DNA of 64,000 bases from Myxococcales bacterium. GTDB taxonomy: Bacteria; Myxococcota_A; Polyangia; Polyangiales; Polyangiaceae. The notes beneath the pieces are model-generated. The model had not been told where the DNA came from. It saw nothing but the letters and a program-made list of their open reading frames with translations, and searched no databases. The stretch is from NCBI GenBank assembly GCA_903642325.1, contig CAHJWM010000007.1, positions 79,616-143,615 of the forward strand, written 5' to 3'. The stretch's first letter is position 1, and every line of letters begins with the position of its first letter. A program made the position numbers and the translations under genes. This document shows, piece by piece, positions 17,468 through 25,800 of the stretch.

Positions 17468-18192
17468 CGCGGCCGGTGCGCATCGCCCGGCCGCGCGCAC
17501 GTGGCTTCACGCTCGTCGAGCTGCTCGTGGCCATCGTGATCCTGTCCCTGATCTCGGTGCTGATTTATAGCGCTTTTTCCAGCATGAAGCGCAGCCGCGA
17601 AGGCATTCAGCGCGTGGAGGACCGATATCGCGAAGGGCGCTTGGCGATGGCGCGCATGACGCGAGAGTTGCAGAGCGCGTTCATTTCTCTGCATGCGCCG
17701 CTCAATACGGCCCTGTTGGTGGAGAAGACGGCTTTCGTTGGTAGCACCGGCACCCCGGCCGACCGCGTGGACTTCGATTCGTTCGCGAATCGCCGCATCG
17801 ACCGCAATTCACACGTCTCCGATCAATGCGAGCTGTCTTACTTCGGTTCCCCGGATCCCGACCATTCGGGCGTCATCGACCTCGCAAGGCGCGTGAGCAC
17901 CACGCTCGATCTCGATCCAAAGAAGGGCGGCCGAGTCGAGGTCCTGGCCACCGACATCGATCTTTTCGATCTCCAATACCTCGACCCGCTGACTGGGACG
18001 TGGCTGGAGACTTGGGATACTACGCAATCCATAACGGGCCAGCCGGCGCGCTTGCCAGTGCAGGTTCGAATCGTGCTCGTGTTGAATGGCGGTAACCGCC
18101 AAGGATATGCGCGCGCCGAGGCCTCGATTCGGCTCGTCACCAAGGTCTCGCTGCCCATCCAAAACGCCTTGAGCTTCGCGGTGATGCAGTGA
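17464..18192 (+). CDS. gspJ: Type II secretion minor pseudopilin GspJ
   Basis: A 242-residue prepilin with leader cut at RG|FTLVE (Gly14). The GspJ pattern is visible in GRLAMARMTRELQSAF and in FDLQYLDPLTGTWLETWD, with RLPVQVRIVLVL near the end. GspJ forms a tip complex with I and K. Length is near the family norm. It overlaps gspI and gspK by 4 nt each. Confidence 0.92.
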   Translation: MTRPVRIARPRARGFTLVELLVAIVILSLISVLIYSAFSSMKRSREGIQRVEDRYREGRLAMARMTRELQSAFISLHAPLNTALLVEKTAFVGSTGTPADRVDFDSFANRRIDRNSHVSDQCELSYFGSPDPDHSGVIDLARRVSTTLDLDPKKGGRVEVLATDIDLFDLQYLDPLTGTWLETWDTTQSITGQPARLPVQVRIVLVLNGGNRQGYARAEASIRLVTKVSLPIQNALSFAVMQ

Positions 18193-19691
18193 CCCGAAGC
18201 AAAAAAACCGTTGCCCGAGCCCGCGCGCTCCGCAAGCGCCGCGGCGTTGCGCTAATTTTGGTTTTGGCGGCGCTGACCGTGCTCACGGTGATGCTCACCG
18301 AGATCCAGGACGAGAGCTCGGCGGAGTTCGGTAGTTCTCTCGCCGCGCGGGATGCGGTGATCGCCGAGTATGCGGCCAAGAGCGCGATCAATCTGTCGCG
18401 GCTATTGATTGCCGCGGAGCCCACGATAAGGCGTTCGTTGACGCTCGTGTTCGCTTTGGTCGGCGGACCGCGCCAGGTGCCGGTCTGGGAATATGCCGAT
18501 CGGATCCTGGGCGCGTTCAACGACTCGGACGGCGCCGAGGGCTTTGCGTCACTGGCTGGCGTCGATCCGAAGCTCGGCAAAAACCTGGGCTTGAAAGGTG
18601 CCGGGTTCGAGCTCCGGATCGTCGATGAGGATTCCAAGATCAACTTCAACGTGGCGGCTCGGGGGGACGCCTTCAGTCAAACGCGGTTGGCCGCGCAAAT
18701 CATCGGCTTGATCGGCTCGCCGCAGTTTTCTCCGATGTTCGAAGGCCGCGATGCGGATGATCAATACACCGATCGCCGCACGGCGTGTCAGGCGATCATC
18801 GACTGGGTCGACCCGGACCAAGATCAAGCGTTGTGCGATCCAACCTCCAATACGGCGCAGCAGGCGGGCTCCGAAGACTCGTTTTATCAGCTGCTCAAAA
18901 ACCCGTACCCACGTAAGAACGCCGCCTTCGACAGCTTGGAAGAGCTTCACCGCGTGCGTGGCGTCAGCGACGACTTTTGGTCGACGTTCATCGATCCCGA
19001 TCCGGACAATCCGGATAAGCGGATCGTGACCGTGTGGGGGCAGGGGGCGGTAAACGTCAACACCGCGAACCCTCAGACGCTGCTGGCCCTGGTCTGTCAG
19101 GCGTCGAACAACATGGCGCGCATGTGCACGGACGCCAATGAAGCTCAGAAGTTCATCATGGCGTTGACCATGTTGCGCGGCTTCTTGCCCGGGCTGCCAA
19201 TGTTCAAGAACGCTCAGGAATTCGTGAGCGCCTTGCAGCAGACGAATACCGCGGCGGCCCCCGGCGCAGCTCCGGCGGCCGGGCTCGGTGGCGCGCTGGG
19301 CGGCGGTGGTAGCCCGATCGCTACGATCATGAAGGCACTCGGCATCGAGCCAATTCCGCTCGTGTCGGCCGCCGAGACGGCCAAAGCCGTGACGACCGAG
19401 AGCAAAGTATTCAGTATCTACGCGACGGGCTACGTTCGCTCCGGCAAGCGTGAGAGCAGCGTCCGTATTCATGCCGTGGTCGACTTTCGTGGCGCGCCGA
19501 GCCCGCAAAATTTAATCGCTCAACTGCTGACAAAGGCGGGGCTCGGCACCGGATCTGGGGGCGGAGCCAGCACCGTGGCCCCGCCCGCGGCGAGCTCGAG
19601 CACTTTGCCGCCTGGGACCACCCAGGGCGGGATCGCCGATGCGCTCAAACCGGGCCCCGGCGGAAACGTGATCTACTATCGCGTCGATTGA
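18189..19691 (+). CDS. gspK: Type II secretion minor pseudopilin GspK (tip)
   Basis: A 500-residue pseudopilin from a GTG start. The leader ends at RRG|VALIL. As is normal for GspK, Glu at +5 is missing, which suits a tip subunit. The large alpha domain is recognisable: AAKSAINLSRLL, FELRIVDEDSKINFNVA, ACQAIIDWVDPDQD (with acidic residues that bind metal in other GspK) and LEELHRVRGV. The C-terminus has the GspK SAM-like repeat VNVNTANPQTLLAL, followed by a Gly/Ala/Pro-rich stretch not found in shorter homologues. 40 nt separate it from gspL, the widest gap in the operon. Confidence 0.93.
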   Translation: MTRSKKTVARARALRKRRGVALILVLAALTVLTVMLTEIQDESSAEFGSSLAARDAVIAEYAAKSAINLSRLLIAAEPTIRRSLTLVFALVGGPRQVPVWEYADRILGAFNDSDGAEGFASLAGVDPKLGKNLGLKGAGFELRIVDEDSKINFNVAARGDAFSQTRLAAQIIGLIGSPQFSPMFEGRDADDQYTDRRTACQAIIDWVDPDQDQALCDPTSNTAQQAGSEDSFYQLLKNPYPRKNAAFDSLEELHRVRGVSDDFWSTFIDPDPDNPDKRIVTVWGQGAVNVNTANPQTLLALVCQASNNMARMCTDANEAQKFIMALTMLRGFLPGLPMFKNAQEFVSALQQTNTAAAPGAAPAAGLGGALGGGGSPIATIMKALGIEPIPLVSAAETAKAVTTESKVFSIYATGYVRSGKRESSVRIHAVVDFRGAPSPQNLIAQLLTKAGLGTGSGGGASTVAPPAASSSTLPPGTTQGGIADALKPGPGGNVIYYRVD

Positions 19692-19731
19692 CGCAAAAGC
19701 TCAGCTACGCTCGCTAAGAACGGCACCCCTC

Positions 19732-21216
19732 ATGGCACGTCACATCGGTATCGACATCGGCTCCACCCACGTGCGGACCCTACTGCTATCGACCGGCTAC
19801 AAGCGAATTGCCATCGAGGCCATCAACGAGCTCTCGATCGATTCGGTGGAGTCACTCGAGCACGCGATTCGCGCTTGCGCGAGCAGCATGCTGCCCCACA
19901 GTGACGGGGTGGCCGTGGCGATCGACGGCGACAGCGCGTTCGTCCACCGTCTGAAGCTTCCGCTCACTGCGCGCAAACAGATCGACGCGATCTTGCCGTT
20001 CGAGCTCGAGTCACGAATGCCGGTCGACATTAGCGAGCTGGTCTACGATTACCGCGTGCTGCGCGGCGATCCGACGCGAGACGCGATTGACGTGATCGCG
20101 GCGCTCGCCCGCACCGAACAGGTCAAGGAGCGCATCGAGCTCGTGAAGCGCGCGACGGATCGCGAACCAGAGCGGATCGGCTGTGGCTCGTTGGTGCTCG
20201 CCAACCTGGCGCTGTTCGCGCCCGAGCTGCGTGGCAAGGCGCCGATTGCCCTCGTGGATTTGGGTAGCCGCCGAACGGAGGTCACCGTGCTCAGCGACGG
20301 CGAGCCGATCTTCGTACGAACCTTGTCGCGCGGCGTCGCCGGCTTGCCCGAGACGGCCGGCGCGCTGATAGCGGAGCTGCGGCAAACCTTCCTGGCTTTC
20401 CTCTCCAGTACGGACCTGGCCGTCGAATCGGTGATTTTGCTGGGTGGTGGGTCAGGCGCGAGCGGGGCGGAGCAGTACGTGGGTCAAGAGCTCGGATTTC
20501 CGGTGCGAAGCCTGCCGACGTTCGCACTCGAAGCGGGACCGGACATCGTGTTGGCACTCCCGCGCTTCGCCAAGGCCTTGGCTTTGGCCGCGGGTTTAGC
20601 CGGCAAAGCCATCGATTTGAATCTGCGCAGCGGGCCGCTCGCCTATCAGCGGGGCTTCGGATTCTTGAAGGAACGAGCGCCGCTCTTGGCGGGGCTGCTG
20701 GCGGCCACGATGGTCAGCTTCTTATTCGCGACCTGGGCCGATCTGCATTCCTTAGCGCGAGAGCACGCGGAGTTGAGCCAGGCCCTGTCTGATCGAAGCC
20801 AGCAAGTCTTGGGCGAACCCATGACCGATCCCGAGGCGGTCGCTCAGGCGATCGAGCGAGCCAAAGCGAAGGAAGAGCCCGACCCAATGCCGCACGCGGA
20901 CGCCTTCGACGTCATGGTCGAGCTGTCCAACGCCATTCCGCTAAGCGTGGTGCACGACATCGAGGAGCTCGACGTGGACCGCGGGCATGTGAAGGTGAAC
21001 GGCATAGCGGGCACGACCGCAGATACACAAAACATCTCCAGCAGAATGGCCGAAGCCCGCTGCGTTTCCGAAGCCAAGATCGCCAAGGTGAGTCAGGTGG
21101 TCAACGGAGACCGCCAAAAATACGTCCTCGAGTTCGAGCTCAAATGCCCGGAGGACGCAAGCGCGAAAAAGAAACCAAAGTCGCCGGCTGACGCAACGGC
21201 GGAGGACAAGCCGTGA
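19732..21216 (+). CDS. gspL: Type II secretion assembly protein GspL (actin-like, PilM/PilN fusion layout)
   Basis: A 494-residue bitopic protein. The cytoplasmic part (1-310) has an actin-like PilM/GspL fold, with the phosphate-1 type GIDIGSTHVRT and the second LVDLGSRRTEVTVL. Such complete nucleotide-binding motifs are more PilM-like than those of enterobacterial GspL. A membrane helix follows (about 316-337), then a periplasmic coiled and ferredoxin-like domain (to about 470) and a Lys/Asp-rich tail. GspL recruits GspE to the inner-membrane platform and pairs with GspM. It overlaps gspM by 4 nt. Confidence 0.88.
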   Translation: MARHIGIDIGSTHVRTLLLSTGYKRIAIEAINELSIDSVESLEHAIRACASSMLPHSDGVAVAIDGDSAFVHRLKLPLTARKQIDAILPFELESRMPVDISELVYDYRVLRGDPTRDAIDVIAALARTEQVKERIELVKRATDREPERIGCGSLVLANLALFAPELRGKAPIALVDLGSRRTEVTVLSDGEPIFVRTLSRGVAGLPETAGALIAELRQTFLAFLSSTDLAVESVILLGGGSGASGAEQYVGQELGFPVRSLPTFALEAGPDIVLALPRFAKALALAAGLAGKAIDLNLRSGPLAYQRGFGFLKERAPLLAGLLAATMVSFLFATWADLHSLAREHAELSQALSDRSQQVLGEPMTDPEAVAQAIERAKAKEEPDPMPHADAFDVMVELSNAIPLSVVHDIEELDVDRGHVKVNGIAGTTADTQNISSRMAEARCVSEAKIAKVSQVVNGDRQKYVLEFELKCPEDASAKKKPKSPADATAEDKP

Positions 21217-21803
21217 GCATCGCCGATCGGATCGCACGCTTGGATCCGCGCCAGCAGCGCGTACTGAACGGTGCGCTGTTCGCGCTCGGAGTGATCTTGG
21301 TACTGCTCCTGCCGGTGAGCTTAACCGCGGTCGCTCATGGAAAACGGGCCGACAACCAGGCGCTGCGCGACGCCTCCGACAACATCGCCGACCACTTGGA
21401 TAGCATCCAGCGTGCCCAGCTCGACAAGGCTGCGACGCTCGAACGCTACGCCAGGCCGGCCCCACCGCTTGCGCCGTTTCTCGCGGGCTTGGCTACCGAA
21501 ACGGGCGTCGAAATTCCAGAAAGCCAGGACCGACAGGGGATCCCTCACGGCAAAAGATATACGGAGCGCACGACCAAGTTCTCGTTGCACAAAGTAGGGA
21601 TGCTCAAATTATCCAAGTTCATGGAGCGCATCGAGCAGTCCGGCAACCCGATCACGATCTCGTCCTTGAACATCCGCAAGCGTGCGGATCCACCCGACCA
21701 ATACGACGTCGAGATGGTCGTGAGTGCGTTCGAGCGTAGCTCGGCGCCTGATAAGTCAAAAAAGGCTGACGCGGCGCCCGGTACCGACGAGGCGAAGCCG
21801 TGA
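21213..21803 (+). CDS. gspM: Type II secretion protein GspM
   Basis: A 196-residue protein from a GTG start with one N-terminal membrane helix (about 18-42), a coiled-coil stretch (DNIADHLDSIQRAQLDK) and a small ferredoxin-like periplasmic domain (FMERIEQSGNPITISSLNIRK is split between its last helix and strand). A Lys/Ala/Asp-rich tail follows. This layout and the position between gspL and gspN identify it as GspM, a partner of GspL; sequence similarity alone is weak, as is usual for the family. Confidence 0.85.
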   Translation: MSIADRIARLDPRQQRVLNGALFALGVILVLLLPVSLTAVAHGKRADNQALRDASDNIADHLDSIQRAQLDKAATLERYARPAPPLAPFLAGLATETGVEIPESQDRQGIPHGKRYTERTTKFSLHKVGMLKLSKFMERIEQSGNPITISSLNIRKRADPPDQYDVEMVVSAFERSSAPDKSKKADAAPGTDEAKP

Positions 21804-22813
21804 CCGCGAGGTACAAGCGGATCTTGGTTTGGGTCGGCTACGGTGCCTTTTATCTGTTTGCCTTGCTGCTGTTCGGGTACTGGACTTTTCCATTCGACCG
21901 CTTACGCACACGCATCCAAAACGAATTCAACGCCAGTCAAACCGGAGTGAATCCGCTCACGCTGAGGCTTGGACATCTGAGCTCCTACTGGTTCAGCGGC
22001 ATCCAAGCGGACAACGTCGATCTGGTTTCGCCGCCCAGCACCCCTTCCGTGGAAGACGCGGGAACGCCTACTAAACCGAAAGTAATGCGCATCGATTCGG
22101 TGCACGCGCGCGTCTCGCTGCTCCGCTTGTTGTTCGGGACCACGCACGTGAACTTCGGAGCTGACGCCTTTAGCGGGCGCATCAGTGGGTACACCTCGGA
22201 CGCGGACGGCGGTCGAAAGCTCGACGTGGAGATAGAGGGCGTGGGCCTTGCGGACGCGCCCATGATTGCCGATTTGGTCGGGCTGCCGGTCGCCGGTCAG
22301 GTGTCCGGCGAGATCGAGTTTTTACTGCCCGAGGGCAAGCTGAGTAAAGCGGAAGGCAAAGTGGATTTGAAGCTCTCTGGACTTTCTGCGGGCGATGGCA
22401 AAGCCAAGGTTTTGAACGCGATCGCGCTGCCGAAGATCGAGGTGGGTGACCTGACGCTGCTGGCAACGACGGCGGCTGGCAACCTGAAGATCGATCAGCT
22501 CGGCGCAGCGGGTAAAGACTTGGATCTGCAGGGCGAGGGCAGCGTCCGTTTACGTGACACGGTCGACGCCAGCGTGCTCAGCCTGAACGCTCGTTTCAAG
22601 TTCAGCGACAAGTTCACGAACAAAGACGACATGACGCGAGGACTGTTCGGCGCGCCGGGAGGCGCGGTGCCCGGGCTCTTCGATTTGGTCCCGCAAAACA
22701 AGCACGCCAAGCGCACCGACGGCTCGTACGGCTGGCGTATAAACGGCACCTTCTCGCACCCGACTTTTTTCCCGGCTGCGTCTGCCGGCGACTTCGCCAA
22801 GGCCGCACGCTAA
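21800..22813 (+). CDS. gspN: Type II secretion protein GspN
   Basis: A 337-residue protein from a GTG start with one N-terminal membrane helix (about 8-32) and a long periplasmic beta-rich domain of AsmA-like repeats. Examples are GVNPLTLRLGHLS and KVMRIDSVHARVSLLRLLFG near the start and VSGEIEFLLPEGKLSKAEG in the middle. Position after gspM and the size fit GspN of the deltaproteobacterial type. GspN is non-essential in several systems and its role is not settled. It ends the operon; the convergent kinase-like gene ends 15 nt further on, with no visible terminator between them. Confidence 0.85.
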   Translation: MTARYKRILVWVGYGAFYLFALLLFGYWTFPFDRLRTRIQNEFNASQTGVNPLTLRLGHLSSYWFSGIQADNVDLVSPPSTPSVEDAGTPTKPKVMRIDSVHARVSLLRLLFGTTHVNFGADAFSGRISGYTSDADGGRKLDVEIEGVGLADAPMIADLVGLPVAGQVSGEIEFLLPEGKLSKAEGKVDLKLSGLSAGDGKAKVLNAIALPKIEVGDLTLLATTAAGNLKIDQLGAAGKDLDLQGEGSVRLRDTVDASVLSLNARFKFSDKFTNKDDMTRGLFGAPGGAVPGLFDLVPQNKHAKRTDGSYGWRINGTFSHPTFFPAASAGDFAKAAR

Positions 22814-22828
22814 GTCCAATCAGCCCAG

Positions 22829-25800
22829 TCAGCTATCGACCGAGACACGCAGCCGGTGCCTGATCTCGAAGTATTCCGAGCTCACAGCGAACAGCGCGAG
22901 CTCCTTGAACCGTTCGTCTGGACTGACCGCGCTCGAGCTCTCGTCGGATGCCTTGACGACTTGAATCGACGTCTCGAGGTCATGAGACAGCACGAAACCT
23001 GCCCGATCCGCGGTCATATCGACGGCCGCGACCCACCTTTTCAGGTCGAGCGCGGCGCCCGAGGTCAATAGCTTCGCGACCACGGTGGTCAATTGGTCAC
23101 GCATTTGCCCAACCAAACCCACTTCGAGCGCTTGGTAGGCCTCGTTCACCGCTCCTTCCAGCTCCGGTGACACCGGGAATTGCGGTGAAGTGAGCTTGAT
23201 AGCGGCAAAAAACCAGGATCTGAGTGCGGTGCCCGAGCCCAACAGATGGCGCAGATAGAGCCCTGGCCTGAAAAAAGTCAGCTGACGCCCAGCTATGAAT
23301 GCCGCCGGCTGTAACGGTACATCGGGTCTCAGCGCCGTTCTACCCAAGATGAGCGACGGCTGACTCGCAAACAAGAAGGAAATGCCGCCTGGGTCATTCG
23401 GGTTCTCGTACGCTGGCGGCACGGCGGTGCCGAGCACGCCCGCGGCATAATAGAGACTCTGACACACCGGCGCGGTGTGGCTCGCCACGTCCAGCGCATA
23501 GCTCGGATCGTAGCCGAGCTCCTGAATCGTCTGACTGCGCCGCGCGACGACGACGGGTTCGATCAGCGCAAACACGCTGGTGAGCAGCGTGTCGGCTTCT
23601 GCATGCATCAATAGGTCGAGCCAATCGTCTTCGGATAGCGCGGCCTGCGCGGGGGCGGCGGTGTCGGAACGCATGCGCTTGTAAAACCGCTCTTCATCCG
23701 GCTCGGCCAGGTTCAACACCGTCAGGGCTTGGCATAAGCACCAGGAGGCGTCGGCACGTTTGGTTTCCGTGTACAGGCGCCGAAGCGTCTTGTACGAGTC
23801 CTGTCGATAGGGATTCTGGCGGAGGAGGATCGCCTGAGCCGCGATGGCCTTGTCTAGATAACGACCGGGATCGGTAACGTATAGGTTGCTCAAGTGCTCG
23901 GTGCGTTCCCGGTTGTCTGGCTCGAGGGTCTCCGCTGCCTCCAGTGCATCGATGGCTAGATCGATCTGGCCCATGTCGAGCTCGTAGAGCTCGGCGAGCG
24001 CGCTGAAGCTTTGCAACATGCCCGGTTGATCGTCGGACTCGCTCGCGAGCGCGAGCTTCTGTTTCAGTAGGCGTTCGACGCCCGAGTGATTGGCTCGCGC
24101 CCGCTCGAGCTCGACGGCCTCGTTCAGAGCCTTATCGAAGCCCGGCTCGAGCGCGAGCACCTGCTCGTAAAAGTCCAGGGCTCGCGCTGGATCGCCGATT
24201 TGCCGGGCGGTGACGATCGCCGCGGTATGCAGGTACTTGACCTTCTGCTTCGGGTCATCGACGAAGTCAGCAAGGCGCAGCACGACATCGACCAGCTTGT
24301 TCCAATCTTTGTCCTCCCCGTAAAGCTGCATCAGTTTCGTCAACAAACGGCGGTTGTTGGGGCGTTCGTCGAGGGCGGCCACGAAGCTTTTCGTCGCTTG
24401 GGCCCGGTCGTTCAACTTGCCGGAAGCAATATCGCCCACGTCAATCAAGAGTTGAATGCGCTCATCACCGCCGGCAATATCCAGATGGCGAGTCTTGATT
24501 TTGCTGCATTCCAACCAGTTTTCCTGCGCCTCATACACGCGCGCGAGGGCCACGAGGGGCTCGGGGGCTCTGGGATCCAAATCCGCCGCCTCCTTCAAAG
24601 GCGCGAGGCTGCCTTCTAGATCGCCGGCTCTTCGCCGCGCTTCGCCGTAGCGATACGCGGCTTTGGCTCGGCCTTCGCTAGGCATGGCCGCGCCGAAGCG
24701 AGACAAGAGGTCGTGATACAGCTCGCCCGCGCGTTTCGGCGAGCCATGCTCGAAAGTGACGAGCGCCACCCGAGCCAGTGCGTCCGAGTCGTCGGGCGCG
24801 ATGCGCAACAAGGTGTCCATGGGCAGCAACGCTTTTTCGGTCGAGCCCGTTTGGCTCAGCGCATCGACATACCGGACGAGGAGCCGCGCGGCGGCCGTCT
24901 TTTCGAGTGACTCGGCGCGGCCGGCGACGAGCTCGTAGTACGTGGCCGCCTCCATGAAGCGTTTGGCGTCGAATGCGATGTCTCCAAGGACGGTCAGGGC
25001 GTCGAGATTTGCGGCATCGAGTGCCAGCGCCCGCTTGGCCGCTTCTTCCGCGCGCTTGTCGTCCTTGAGTCTTTCTCGCGCAAAACTCGCGATCTGTCCC
25101 GTGAGCCGCGCCTTTGCGACAACTCCCACCGTGTGCAAGAGCTCCTGCTCGAGTATGTGAACGGCTGCACTCAGATCCCCGCTCGCGGTGTACGCTTCAC
25201 GTAGCGCTACCGCGGACGTCGAATCCTTCGGGTTTGCGTCGAAGGCGCGCTTGTAGCGCTCGATAGCGCCGTCACGGTCCCCGCGCGCCTCGAGCACCTT
25301 GGCCGCGCGAATGTAGTGTTCGGCCTTTGCCTCGGCAGTCGGGGCCCGGTTGGCTAACGCGTCCAGCGCCGACAGCGCGGCGTCGGCATCACCGGCCGCC
25401 TCCCGCAGGCGTGCCAAAGCCTCCAAGGCCCCAGGGTGGTGCGGATCGATCTCGAGGACGGCCTCGTACGATTCCATCGCACGCTCGGGCGAGCCGATCT
25501 GGTCCGCAAGTAACCTGGCGCGTTGTAGGAGCAGCGCCAGCCGACGGGGGCCCTCGGTGATCTGTTTTAGTTGTTGCTCGTACAACCTCGCGACATCCTC
25601 CCAGCGCTCCAAGCTGCGGTAGTGGCGGACCAGCGAAATGAGCGCGGCTTCCTGCGCCGGATCCAACGCGAGCACGCGCTCGAGCGCTTCAGCCGCCCGT
25701 TCGTGATCGAGAAATTCTTCCTCGTAGACCGCGGCCATGCGCTCGAAAAGGACGACTTTTTGCCTGGGTGTTGCCGCGACCTCGACTTGTCGATCCAGAT

